Below, one piece after another: positions 33,287 through 43,882 of a stretch of DNA of 64,000 nucleotides (the first letter of the stretch is position 1; each line of letters starts with the position of its first letter). The position numbers and the translations under genes were made by a program. Source of the stretch: Microthyrium microscopicum (Eukaryota > Ascomycota > Dothideomycetes > Microthyriales > Microthyriaceae); NCBI GenBank assembly GCA_010405405.1, contig MU004233.1:1377122-1441121 (forward strand), read 5' to 3'. The notes beneath the pieces are model-generated. The model had not been told where the DNA came from. It was given only the letters and a program-made list of their open reading frames with translations, and made no database searches.

Positions 33287-33568
33287 ATGGCTGAAGAGCT
33301 CAAGGATATGGAAGAGTACATTGCTCAGAAGAAGAGCCAACATGGCAACAAAAGCGAGCGGAAGCGGCTGGATAAGTTCCGACGGGGAGCATTCAAAGAG
33401 AAGGTGGAAAATGCCCGCATACAGCGAGAACAAGCCGTAGAATGGAAAGCACTGGCTGCAAAAGAAATCAAGGAGACACAGGAGTTTATTGATGGATACG
33501 GTCTTGAGGAGTACTTTTTGACAAATGCGCTAGGTAAATTAGGATCTGGTGCCTCCGCGTCGCCATAA
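33287..33568 (+). CDS. Small charged ORF downstream of the F-box-like gene
   Basis: ATG at 33287 opens a 93-aa frame, highly charged and predicted helical (for example EELKDMEEYIAQKK, SERKRLDKFRRG, REQAVEWKALAAKEIKE). The open frame itself extends upstream to about 33248 with no other ATG, so it overlaps the last codons of the F-box-like gene in a different frame. It may be a separate small coiled-coil protein, or the 3' part of a longer gene whose junction was not found. No family is recognised. Confidence 0.35.
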   Translation: MAEELKDMEEYIAQKKSQHGNKSERKRLDKFRRGAFKEKVENARIQREQAVEWKALAAKEIKETQEFIDGYGLEEYFLTNALGKLGSGASASP

Positions 33569-34461
33569 TATACAACAGTAGCATTCAATATGTCTAGAGT
33601 CGTCGAAACCTCTTTCAATACCTTGAATCTCTCATCGCATCTTTTGAAAAAGCTGGCTGTTACTGAACGAACCGATGATTTTCCATCTTAGAGGACCATA
33701 AGTCCAGGATGATACAAGAATCCTTCCATTGAACCAAAGCCCGCGGGCATACTCTGCTGTGATAGAAACAGATTAGCCAACTTAACGACCTGGCCAGTTC
33801 TTAGGATATCTGAATTGTACTAGATGCCTGCAAAGAAGGCAGAAGCAAAGCTAACAAGCTAACCCGTAAGATACTCTATGAACAGATCTTGTTTATCCAT
33901 TATCTATTATAATTTGTCTCTCTTCGTTCATAGCATAATAGTAGGTAATAAATTAACTAGTAATTACGATTTAACGATTATACTAGAAACTACTATAATC
34001 AGAAGTTAGCCTTATAACGTATACTAGATATAGAGCTATTATATATTAAGCTCTATACCGTACAATCTATTAACTTGCTATAAGCATTTATAGCTAGGTA
34101 ATGCTAAGGCGTTAGAGCAAAGCACCATTTCAAAGCACTTAGCTGCTTCTCCACGTCTCAAATAGGCCATGGAGAACAACATACTAGATGAGCTTCTGAT
34201 CCTGGGTCAGAGTACTATCAAAGTGCCTAACTTCCCCTGAATGAGTGCAGCTGTACTAGCCTTGTGGCACTATTGTGCTCGGAAAATCATTTTTCCCGGA
34301 GAAGGATTTCAGGGAGTGGTATACCTGACCTGATTTAGTATCTACGATCTACATCCCATATGTCATAAGAGGTGAAGAACGGCTTGCTATGCCGCTTGTC
34401 ACGACCCAACGTGTGTTCTCGCAAGATCAATCCCTTGGATAGACCTTGATGGTGGTAAACC
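33569..34461. other. Gene-poor A+T-rich region, left edge of the graveyard
   Basis: No gene is seen. From about 33890 to 34110 the sequence is extremely rich in TA and in short palindromic TATA/CTAG words, with almost no CpG. This is the look of DNA mutated by repeat-induced point mutation (C-to-T at CpA) or of a very old repeat. No repeat unit or terminus could be defined. Confidence 0.45.
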
Positions 34462-34671
34462 TTAACGACAGTAAGGTCGGATATGGTACAATCTTAAGTA
34501 TTGAAGATTGGGGTATGTTCGATGGATCCAGGCAAGAATCATCTCAGGCGTAAAGTCGTCTCGAAACATTTGTCGAATCTCGTCTAGGATATACCATGGA
34601 AGTCGAAGTCCATACCAAAAGACGCTCGGTGGTTCTTCATCGCGCCAAAAAATATCCATGCGCCTACGCAT
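34462..34671 (-). pseudogene. Possible C-terminal fragment of an F-box-like gene
   Basis: The minus strand encodes 69 residues including FWYGLRLPWYILDEIRQMF, DDFTPEMILAWIHRTYPN and LQYLRLYHIRPYC. The last part resembles a leucine-rich strand near the end of F-box-like proteins. The frame extends upstream past the Met for about 20 more codons to a plausible acceptor (TTGCCTAG/GTCGG). No 5' exon was found. It may be a relic or the last exon of an unrecognised gene. Confidence 0.3.
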
Positions 34672-35209
34672 GTTGTTTGGACTGATATGAAGTACAGAAA
34701 GGTTGTGTGTGTTCTTGTGTCTGCCGACCTAGGCAAGGTAGATAAGATGCTGTTATGCTAGAAGTTAGCTGGATGTATGATCGAAGTGAGCTTGGTGTGT
34801 GCAGTTTGTGTATCTGTGTCATTTCATTATATATCAATCGGGCTAGCATTCCATTTTATCATGGCTACGACGCTTTGCTTTTACTAATTTTGCAATTGAT
34901 GTGTGACCTAATACTCAATAAGTGACTAAATATGACAGCCATGTGAACTCCGCTTTTAAGTCTTTGTCCTCAGTAACTTGTTCAAATCACAGTTGAATGT
35001 CAATACAGATCTTTGTCTTATCTCCAAAAATTGATAAATGATACTTCAGGTGGCTTACCGTTGAGGCCCCAAATCTGGCTGCTTGTACTGTTGACCTCCA
35101 TTGTGTAACCTTCTTATCGGAAACTGCAATCATGACAGGAAGGATTATTCATATTGCTTGACGATAATCACTGGATGCCTTGATCACACAGAGCTGAAAC
35201 TATAGATAA
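34672..35209. other. Gene-poor region
   Basis: Nothing recognisable on either strand. A+T-rich, with stop codons in all frames. Confidence 0.35.
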
Positions 35210-35593
35210 ATGACTACTGACGCTTCCTCCACTGGTACTTCTTTCCCAGCACTATCTCAAACTCCAATTCCCGAACTAGCTAAATATGATCATAACCCGA
35301 TTCATCCGTTTTCGAAACAGTCCCGTAGTCTGAATAGCACCAAAACTGTTCTTCCACTAGCTAGAGGCTCCAATGAAACCATCGCTCAAAGGAAAGAATA
35401 GAGACAGGTGACTATCAGCGCTTGGAAATATTTAAGCTAGATAAGGAGGATGTAGCACGATTTTCGGACTTGCAACCAAATTGGCAGGAGCAGTAGCAGG
35501 TGTAACAAAAGTTCCTCGACGAATTGACCATTCAGACGATGACCAACATTTGAATAAGGGAAAGCTACCAAATTGAAAAAGAGCATCATGCTG
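35210..35593 (+). pseudogene. Decayed gene of unknown function
   Basis: It begins with an ATG frame that reads like a real N-terminus (MTTDASSTGTSFPALSQTP, then YDHNPIHPFSKQSR). From about 35413 another frame continues with LEIFKLDKEDVARFSDLQP, and further on KFLDELTIQTMTN and IEKEHHAG. That second part contains three in-frame stops, each one C-to-T change away from a Gln or Arg codon. The pattern fits a host gene inactivated by C-to-T mutation, as in repeat-induced point mutation. No family is recognised; the change of frame between the parts could be an intron or a frameshift. Confidence 0.5.
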
Positions 35594-35914
35594 GTAAGAG
35601 TCAGTACAACACTTTATGGAATTACTCCTCCTCGTAAAACAGTTTATGGCAGTGAAATATGTCTTGATTCAATCTTTGTAGTCACTGTCTTTCAATGCTA
35701 AACATACATCTCAAATACCACTCACTAAGGTACCAATAAGTGTATATGCAATTCTATCATACATCGCTGGGACTAAACCTGCTCCGATTGTAAGACTGAT
35801 GTCATGCCTTGTACTGATCCAATTTGCTTATCAACTACTAAAGCCTCCAGCGTAACGGTTGGCTATCTGCATAGAAAGTATCATCAAGGTGTTATTAACA
35901 TAAAGAATGAAATA

Positions 35915-36151
35915 TCATCCTCTGTCAAAGCGTTCCAGCTGTAGAAAGGCCATGTCATGACGATTCGCTCCCGAATCTGAGATGGCAATAATCCCTCTTG
36001 TCTCATTGAAAGGATATGCGGTTTCACCCAGCTTGGTATCGAATCCATAATGTCTGTGTTGAGGGATGTAGACCCGAATGCGTGCAGGCTCTAAGGGCTA
36101 AGACGAAACGATTATAGATCTATGGCCAAACTCAGTCTTGTTCGTTGTCAT
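35915..36151 (-). pseudogene. Second decayed coding sequence, unknown family
   Basis: A minus-strand frame of 79 codons starts at an ATG (MTTNKTEFGHRSIIVSS). After one in-frame TAG it continues as ARIRVYIPQHRHYGFDTK, then LGETAYPFNETRGIIAISDS and HDMAFLQLERFDRG. The composition is clearly protein-like, unlike the flanking A+T-rich DNA. The single stop and the abrupt ends suggest a relic. It lies 82 bp left of the miniature transposon's target-site copy. No family is recognised. Confidence 0.4.
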
Positions 36152-36232
36152 AAATTGGAAAGGTAAGTAGTGTGGTGGGTGGAGTGGTTGATATTCGGCA
36201 TAATGGAAACCTACGGCCTGTTTTTATACGCA

Positions 36233-36241
36233 TTCATAATG
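36233..36241. repeat. Left target-site duplication (9 bp)
   Basis: TTCATAATG, an exact match to the nine bases that follow the right end of the element at 36964. Confidence 0.85.
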
Positions 36242-36326
36242 GGGGGATTCTAAACGACCCCTTCTTCTAGCTAATCTCCCCCTAACTTCCAGCTATTCTC
36301 CCCCTAGTAGATCCGAAGCCGAAGGA
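36242..36326 (+). repeat. Left terminal inverted repeat
   Basis: Begins GGGGGATTCTAAACGACC and contains CTCCCCCTA twice. It pairs with 36879-36963 with three mismatches over 85 bp. Confidence 0.85.
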
Positions 36327-36677
36327 GCTATTCCTAAATAGGAAGTCCGTGATAAATTCATGGTGTTGTGGTGGTACTGGAGCATAATTTTGGTATCTAA
36401 AGATCTGATATTTTATAAACTAAAGTACTAAAACTATGCTAGTAGCTATAAAGCTATAATCCTAAGAATTCTATAATTTTGGGCGTGAAACCATAAGATC
36501 TATGGAATCCTAACTATATAATATCTCTTCACTGTTTTTGAAGCATAAAATAATTATTTCGTAACGTATATTGACCCTGTTTTTGGTGTAGCAATAAATT
36601 AAGTATTTTGTATCCTATCCTGACCCCCGTTTTGGTATAGTGGTGGAGCTATTATTTGGTGTGGATGTAGTGGTGTT

Positions 36678-36720
36678 GTGGAATTTGTGTGGTGGAATTT
36701 GTGTGTTGGAATTTGTGTAT
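36678..36720. repeat. Short tandem repeat inside the miniature transposon
   Basis: Three copies of a unit close to TGGAATTTGTGTG in direct orientation. Subterminal or internal short repeats are common in miniature elements and may bind transposase in some families; here that is only a possibility. Confidence 0.7.
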
Positions 36721-36878
36721 TAGTGGTAGAGAGTTATTTTTGTGAAGGTTGAAGATTTGAAGGACTTGAGGGGTAGATTACGTGGGACTTAATGCTAGTG
36801 ATGTAAGATAACTAAGTTATTAGGGAACTAAACCGAATATGGCTAAAGTAAACGCTACTACCGAGCCCTAACCCGACA

Positions 36879-36963
36879 TCCTTTGGCTTTGGATCTACTA
36901 GGGGGAGAATAGCTGGAAGTTAGGGGGAGATTAGCTGGAAGAAGGGGTCGTTTAGAATCCCCC
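36879..36963 (-). repeat. Right terminal inverted repeat
   Basis: Reverse complement of the left terminal repeat with three transitions. It ends AATCCCCC immediately before the right target-site copy. Confidence 0.85.
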
Positions 36964-36972
36964 TTCATAATG
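36964..36972. repeat. Right target-site duplication (9 bp)
   Basis: TTCATAATG, identical to 36233-36241. Confidence 0.85.
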
Positions 36973-39900
36973 AGTACCTACATTCTGTGCACTTACTTCA
37001 AGCAATCACTATCGGCCTCATCACACTCATGATCCGCTTTCTGGCCAGTCAGTTCAAAAGGCATGGTAATCACACACAAGCTGAGATGTCAGACCAAAGC
37101 AAGAACACCTTCTATCCAAAGAATACTTTTGTCTCTGCTCAATTGGTGTGAAGATAAATCCTACCTTAGGGTGCGATGGGGGTAGAGGAAATGATAATAG
37201 GAGAACCCTTTCTGTAAGATAATGGTAGAAGTATGCAGGGGATGCTTTTAGACCACTAGATACTTGGTCAAAGACATGAATCAGAAAGAATGGTTAACTG
37301 CAATACGCTCAAACGCATGATGACTTATAGCAGTCGTTGATATAAGTGACAGTAAAGATAAACTGGGCGTGTGTCTGTCACAATCCAACTGTTAAAGCTG
37401 AATGGAAACCAGTCTCTTGCTAGAGAAGAGGCTTTGATCGATAACATTGAGTTAACTTTGACTTATAGTGACACATCTTTGACACAATTGACTCGAGGTA
37501 AAATTCACTTATCTGTTGTTATTCGCTGGAAATGATGTTGGCACTTAGTAGAATATGGCCTGTGGCTTTTAACAGTTGAGATGTTTCTAGTAATGTCTTT
37601 CATGGACAACCGTTGGACAAAATAACAGTCGTGCTCATATCGAGTTCGACGGCTCCCGCATAATACGCTTTGCTATCAATTGTTTTATTTCCCATCAAGG
37701 GCTTTCAGACTAGCACAGTCTATCAAACGCCATAGAAAATAAAAGCATCTTCTGTATGGTAGCATTCATGAAAGCCTTTCGAAATTCATGGGGACACGCC
37801 AATTATTTGTCCACCGGTTGCATGGACAACTTTATGCATTTACAAAGCACAAATGAGTTTCAAAAAGCCAGTCTCTGCGAGAAAAAGACCATTCACAGCT
37901 TTCTCATTCTTCATACTGGATTTATTTGCAGGAATTATCACTTCGTAAAAGAGATCCAATACTCGTCCGGCACTTGCCGTTCCCTTTCAGCTCTGCTGTG
38001 CCGCACAGGAGCTCTGCAGAGCCTCGCCCCTATCTTTCCAACAACATCGCAATTTGTCGTGCCACAGCCATATCTTCAACGGAAAAATGGAGTTCCGCAT
38101 CACGGTCGTCGATATATGCATTTAAAGCCATGATAATGCTTAGATATTCTTAGCAACAAATAACAATCAAACGAATACCTCCTACCAGGTTTTCGTTTTA
38201 CCAAATTAATATAAACTTCGCCAAACAGATAACACTCCCCATGGGCCACCCACAAACAAGCATCTGCAGGAACATTATTTAAGAGCAAGGAGGAATACGA
38301 ACCGGTTCAACATATTCCGTCATATCAATGTGACTATAGACGCGGTCCAGACCACTGCAGCTTTTAGTGTTTACTTTTGGGTGCGCCTCGTGGCCGTTAG
38401 TGAAGCGATTTGGCAGCTCTTAGCGCACACGCCAAGTAGCTTGGTTAAACGGCCAATGTTCTAGAACCAAGAGCCGCCGAGGACAACTCCTTTGTCGAGA
38501 AAAGTTTCCTTGGCTTCCTGGCAATTTCAACCTCACCTGATGCTAAGGCTGGAGTTGCTTGGTACACACGTGGGGCTGAACTGTTCATCGAAAGCTTTTT
38601 CTGGGGAGTTCATGACTTCATGAGTGACGACTCCATACAGTGAAATTTATTTGGACGATTGGCGAAACAGGAGGTGTTATCAGGAACAGCAAGCTGAGCA
38701 TGGGTTCTAGAATCATATATATATGGTTGATTGTCTGGGGTCGTGTAGATAAGGTTGTTTAAATTGAAATTAAGACTTGAGCGAACTGATTAGGCTTTGT
38801 GGGAATTGAATCCCACAGCCCTGGAATCCGGCGGGGGCTGAAATTGGTACGGTTGCGCAGAAGGATGAGGTTAATACAGAGCCAAGATCCGCGGTGGCAC
38901 GGCAAATCCAATGCTTTTTGTTTCAAGCAGTGATCGTAATCGAATCCGTCAGATCCTGCCTCTTTACTTGGCAGTTCATTGGTAAATGGTTATTTATTTT
39001 ACGTACTGTTACATACAGTTGTCAAACAAGGAGAACCATAAGAGAATTACGTTTTCCTGCCCGTGCAGAATAATATGCTGTAAAGGCAATATAAAATGAC
39101 ACATTCCACTACCAAGCGTTCGCCAATGACTCCTAAATATACTAATAACCAATGCCTATAAAGGTGCAGGGCTTGGCGATCCAACTCTATTCGTTAAACG
39201 ATCAAGGTGATCTTGGTGATCAGCAGAGAACGAAATTATTACCGGTATTTGGGTACAAGACAGGGGTTTCGCTCACGGTCTTGTTCTTCAACTTGTTCTT
39301 GGCTCACCAAGAACCTTGTTGCAATGCCCTATGATCATTTATTGGCAGTTCATTTTTTGCCCTGAATTGGTGAACCTGGGCATTACGTGGATGTTGTCGT
39401 GGAACGGTGGGATAAGGTTAAGTTGGGAGTGACGCGGCTCTTTGGCGGTTGTCTTACTGCGTTACGTGTGTGTTGATTTAAAGACGGGTGTATCCGTAGG
39501 TTAAATGGATAAGTCGCGCAGATTCGACTGATGGAATAATTGGAGGGTAGACCTATTCCTGTCCTTTTGTGGTCGGTCAGTTACGTATGGAAGCACGACC
39601 TTGGCCCCTTATTTTATAGATACTTCGGGCGCCGATTAACACGCAATTTGAAGGTCGTATTGCTATCGGGAGTTCGGCAGGCTTGTCTGAGTTCATAAAT
39701 TGAGAAAAAAACAGCCCACTAAGCGCTGCCTTTGAACTCTGAGCTGAGACCGTATATACCAAAAAAGGGCAACATGACATCAGCTAAGTAGCTCGCAAAA
39801 TCAATATCTTGCAGTTGTGTGACCGAGACTGGAAAAAGGAAGCTGAACAGAGAAAAGACACGATAACCTCCCTATTTCCCAGTGCCCAAGAAATCCGCAC

Positions 39901-42382
39901 AGACGATTCTAGACCAAACTGGGCCAAAATCACATCTCCACTCCTGCCACGCAGACCAACTGCAGGTCTGATTGGTTCATCGGATAACACCTACCAGGCG
40001 ACTTTTAAGCTTGTATTTAGGTCCAAGCCAAAACACACGTTTCCCGAAACCTTAAAGGTTGTTGATGATTGCCCCGAACATGCATTCCTGGCAACTTCCC
40101 AAATCAATAAATCTCTTGGTATGAATAAATCACAACAGCGCATTTAGACAGCTGCTAGGATATAAATGGAGGAAATAGATTACTCCGGTGCTGCTATACC
40201 CTTCATCTACCATTTGCTGATGGATTGGACTCGCGTGATCTGCTGTTCGTTGGTTGACATTTTTGGCCAAGGGATTTTCCTTGAGTTTTCTCTGGGTAAA
40301 CCCAGGGCAATAATGGGTAATGCGATCATTCTTTTTGGAGGTCCAAATTGCCTCGAGAAAAATATCCACTACTGCGCAACGCGCCTCTTGGGTCATCTGC
40401 TCGGTCAAGAATCCACTCATTCTGTTGGTTAGATTATTTCTATGATGTCGCTTCAATAGACTTGGCCAGAGCCTTGGCAGTCATCTTAGTTGCCGAACCC
40501 AGTGGAGTGCATCCTATCCGTACAGCAGATGATGATGGGGAAGCGAAATCTGCTGGCAAAAGAGACAATACCGGGGGAAAATTATGCATAAAGATAAGGC
40601 CGTTTTTGGTGCGTTGGGACGGCAGTGGGCCTGGGTTTGTTGGGGAAAAGATTGGCAATGCATTCCCCACTTCTTTCAATGTTGAATTCTGTCAGCCTTC
40701 AATTTAGATACTAGGAAAAAGACGCAATGTTCTATCAAATGGATCTGGGAATTATGGAAGGTTGGATGTTGAGGAGCCTCGCGACTCTGAAACACGTTGA
40801 TTGAGGCAGATTACCTCGTGTGAATTTCCCACGACATCAGAGCCGCATGGAAGCCACGAGCCCATCACACGACGTGGAAACTACAACCCGCAAGGTCCAA
40901 CTTCAACTCAGGTAGGTTATTTATCGCAATACAATAATCTGGTAGAGTGGGGTATCGCTTAACCGGAAAATCTCAATAATAATGCATACTGTTAATGATT
41001 CGATTATGCTGGAAAAAAATGGCCCGGTCTCTGGGTCCATTGATTGATGTTCGGAATAGCTCATATTTAGAGTTAGAGACGGGTCCGTGGAAGCAGGGGT
41101 TGAATGAGATTAGAGTGCTCTCTATGCGATAAATTATATTGCGAAGTACGGAGAATACGGAGTGGGCCAATTGTAGAAAGATTACGTGCCTCCTTGGCTT
41201 GTCTCTTGACCTTTTGAGGTTGAGCTTGTGAGACTCAAGCGTCAGAGCCCGATTGGAGGGAATTGAGACGAGGTGCTTTGATGGAGAAGGATTGGGGTCC
41301 GATGGAGGATTTGGCGCCACACTGATACACTGGTTGTTATTTGGCGCATTGGATATATCTTGTGGTTTGGTATGTCTGGGCAACAGGCTGTTTAATTTGG
41401 CAATGTTATGTAGATGTAGTACAAAGTAATGGATGTATGAAGCCAGGAGTCAGGATTGCATACAGCATTCTTGTGGTTACATGCGTTTTTTGGCCTACTG
41501 AGCTTTGAGCGAAAGTCGTTGCTCACGAACTACAAAAAGAAAGCCTCATTTTCGGGATTCAGTCTTCAGCAGACAGTTGATTGTCAGCCTGGTTCAGGGT
41601 GGAAATGTCAGAGTTTTGTCTGACGAGATGCATTCTGGTGGTGGCTTTTGGCTTGGAAAGCAAAAGGCAGGATGCGCAGGGGTCCGTCAGCTAGTGCAGC
41701 GCTAGACCTATCCGGTGGGTACCAAGATGACGCCAAGGGCTTAGCTTATAACCTTGTTGAGCCATGGCCATGGCGGCGTTGTAAGAGACGGGCCAGGCCT
41801 CTCTGAGTCTCTGTTGGCTTTTACCTCTCCAAGACTTTTGCTGCTGCACCTCACAACTCTCAGGTAATAATATCTTTGGTCTGGCCGCTCGCCGCTGGGC
41901 TTGCTTCTCTTCCTCTCTTCCTCTGACCTTTTGCAGCTTGATCTATATTCGCTGGCCTCAATACTTCACCAAACCTCTGCCAATCAACCCAAACAGCGCC
42001 GCTCTACCCGCCAGGCTTACCATCAAACTGTGCCTCTCCGGTTGCCTGAATCTCTCTACTAGCAGCCTGCGACTCGCAGAGACGTCGACAAGAATCCACA
42101 GCTTCTTTCTGTTGTTGCATTGCTAGGGTAGATCCGGATCTCGACCTACGCCGCCCAACTTGCCTGGTCTTTAATATCTCTGGGCCTGTCGCAAGTAAAT
42201 GACTGTCCTGCTTAGCATTTCTTTTTCCCGGTACGAACCATATGCTTGTTATTAGTTTGATTTACGCTTATTCAACTTTATAGTCGGTCCGCCCCCAGAT
42301 AGCGTTGCGCATTGGCGTCCTTATTTTCTCTTCTCCTCTGGCCCTATCCAACTTGACCCGGCTGAGGTAGCCTACCGCAAAG
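36973..42382. other. 5.4-kb gene-poor region and long leader of the WOPR gene
   Basis: No gene could be supported. The many open frames of 60-136 codons lack recognisable domains, introns or consistent codon use. Minus-strand frames at 40130-40456 and 40440-40679 look somewhat protein-like, for example ADFASPSSSAVRIGCTPLGS, and could be more relics. An imperfect hairpin lies at about 38793-38820. The segment from 41800 to 42382 is pyrimidine-rich and is probably the long promoter or 5' leader of the Gti1/Pac2 gene. Such long leaders are common for fungal developmental regulators. Confidence 0.4.
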
Positions 42383-43882
42383 ATGCTCAATAGCATGGAG
42401 ACATACTTTGGCCAGGTTCGCACACCTCAAGATGCTATTATATTATTCGAAGCATGTCGCATTGGACTCTTACCTCGAGTCCAACGACGTCTATCAGAAA
42501 AGGAACGGTCACAGATCCGATCTGGTTCTGTGTTTGTTTGGGATGAGCGCGAGGCTGGAATGCGCAGATGGACAGATGGCAAATCATGGAGCGCCAGCAG
42601 AGTTTCAGGAAGTTTCTTGACGTATCGTGAAATGGAGGGTAAAAGAGGCGGATTCAATCCACAAGTCCCTCAGAACGGCGCCAAAAAGCTTCCAGGAATC
42701 AACAACAAGGGCCCGGAACCTGGACAAAAAAGTGACGGTGAAGAAGCTCCTGTCTCAGATGAAGGCGAAGGCCCAGATGGCTATCGTTATAAGCCAGACG
42801 GTTTGATGAAGCAAAGCTTTAGCATCACAACTCAGGATGGTCGTCATCTCCATCTGATCAGCTACTACACTCGTGCAACTAATGGCTCAAGTTTGCAGCA
42901 GCCATCGACAGATCCTACTTTGCGCAACATTCGCCCGCAAAAAGGCATGTATCCAGAAGCCAATCTCAATGAAGCCAATTCTATTCCCGCTGTAACAAGA
43001 GGACCACTACCACCATCCGGTGGACCTTGGCCAACTTCGCAACCGCCGCATCCTCATGGATACTACCCACCGCCTCATCACTACGCTTATCCTACTCACC
43101 ATGGCGCTCCATATCCACCTCACTATCCTCCGCCATGGGCGGCACCAAATGGTGGCCATTATCCTCCTCCACCACACCATTACTACCCAGCTCCTCCACA
43201 TCATCATACACCACCCTACTATCCCATGCATGGCCCACCACCACATCATTATTCATCGCCTCCAATTCATCATGGTCCACCACATGGTCCACCGCATGGC
43301 CCACCAGGCGGCTATCCAACTCCTCCAAGCACTACACTCCCTCCTCTTATGAACGGCCACGGAAGCCCAGCGCAACCACCACTCCGCTCACCCACCGCAA
43401 CATCAAGCTACGGCTCACCTCCAGCATCGACTGGTTCTTCCCTCCGCCCAAATCCTTACGGGCCCGGCCCGGAAAAGCGTCCTGCCACCGTCCCATCCCC
43501 ACCAACGACCAACAACGAAGTCAAACCACCATCCCTTCTCCCAACCTACCCACCAGACCCAACATCCTCCGCACCACCATACCCCAGCAATCCCCCGTCT
43601 ACCCTCCCACCATCAAATCTCCCGCGCACGACATCTCCGCCTTCAAATCATGCGCCACAACGCTCAGCACTAGACCGCACGATCCCAAGCATTACATCGC
43701 TCTTGGGTCCGCCAGGTAGTGCGCCACCTGTACGGCATGAGAATGGGAATCGCACGCCGCCGGGCGCATTGCCCAGTATTGGGCATATGCGCGAGGTGGC
43801 GGAGAGTGTGAGTGGGATGGGTAGAGAGCGGGACAAGAGCGATCTAAAGAGACTGGACTCACATTCGCTTAAGTTCAACTAG
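42383..43882 (+). CDS. Gti1/Pac2 family (WOPR) transcription factor
   Basis: Single-exon gene, 499 aa. The N-terminus carries the WOPR DNA-binding domain: METYFGQVRTPQDAIILFEA, GLLPRVQRRLSEKERSQI, SGSVFVWDEREAGMRRWTDG and SASRVSGSFLTYREMEGKRG. The second half of the domain follows near residue 130 (YRYKPDGLMKQSFSIT, HLHLISYYTR). The sequence belongs to the Gti1/Pac2 clade rather than the Wor1/Ryp1/Sge1 clade, judged by RTPQDA and WDEREAGMRRW. In known fungi these proteins control nutrient-sensing, development, conidiation or virulence. From residue 200 on, it is a Pro/His/Tyr-rich low-complexity tail (PPHHY and HHGPPHGPP repeats). Start at 42383; a Met four codons later (METYFGQ) is the usual family start and may be used instead. 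Confidence 0.93.
   Translation: MLNSMETYFGQVRTPQDAIILFEACRIGLLPRVQRRLSEKERSQIRSGSVFVWDEREAGMRRWTDGKSWSASRVSGSFLTYREMEGKRGGFNPQVPQNGAKKLPGINNKGPEPGQKSDGEEAPVSDEGEGPDGYRYKPDGLMKQSFSITTQDGRHLHLISYYTRATNGSSLQQPSTDPTLRNIRPQKGMYPEANLNEANSIPAVTRGPLPPSGGPWPTSQPPHPHGYYPPPHHYAYPTHHGAPYPPHYPPPWAAPNGGHYPPPPHHYYPAPPHHHTPPYYPMHGPPPHHYSSPPIHHGPPHGPPHGPPGGYPTPPSTTLPPLMNGHGSPAQPPLRSPTATSSYGSPPASTGSSLRPNPYGPGPEKRPATVPSPPTTNNEVKPPSLLPTYPPDPTSSAPPYPSNPPSTLPPSNLPRTTSPPSNHAPQRSALDRTIPSITSLLGPPGSAPPVRHENGNRTPPGALPSIGHMREVAESVSGMGRERDKSDLKRLDSHSLKFN

Larger units (their letters stand above)
36242..36963. mobile_element. Miniature DNA transposon, Mutator-like (722 bp, non-autonomous)
   Basis: The element is bounded by 85-bp terminal inverted repeats (36242-36326 and 36879-36963) that differ at only three positions, all transitions. 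It is flanked by a perfect 9-bp duplication, TTCATAATG. Long inverted repeats with a 9-bp target duplication are the hallmark of Mutator-like elements (MULEs); hAT elements make 8 bp and Tc1/mariner TA. The interior of about 550 bp is A+T-rich and has no open frame, so it must have moved with an outside transposase. It contains short internal repeats: GGAATTTGTGT three times near 36680-36720, and a diverged pair near 36571 and 36622. High similarity of the ends and an intact target duplication suggest fairly recent movement. Confidence 0.85.

Noticed and set aside
37756-38133. 125-codon open frame on the plus strand
   Set aside because: Random-looking composition and codon use, no domain, no intron partner, and an overlapping plus-strand frame of similar quality.
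38793-38820. Hairpin GTGGGA-ATTGAA-TCCCAC resembling a tRNA T-arm on the minus strand
   Set aside because: The loop is six rather than seven bases and no other tRNA parts flank it; an isolated imperfect palindrome.
39485-39560. tRNA-like stretch (GGTTAAATGGATAAGTCGC... resembling a D-arm)
   Set aside because: The D-arm-like words are there but no 5-bp anticodon stem, T-arm or acceptor stem can be formed around them; at most a chance match or a very old tRNA-derived fragment.
39809-40147. 112-codon open frame on the plus strand
   Set aside because: Reads moderately like protein but has no recognisable family, leader or splice signal and lies in the gene-poor region.
40130-40679. Minus-strand frames resembling decayed enzyme sequence
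   Set aside because: Two adjacent frames look protein-like but I could not match them to a family, so they are only mentioned in the intergenic entry.
40973-41383. 136-codon minus-strand open frame
   Set aside because: Long by chance in low-stop sequence; no motif, and composition shifts along its length.
43007-43719. Long open frames on both strands inside the WOPR gene
   Set aside because: Shadows created by the CCA/CAT-rich low-complexity tail of the Gti1/Pac2 protein.
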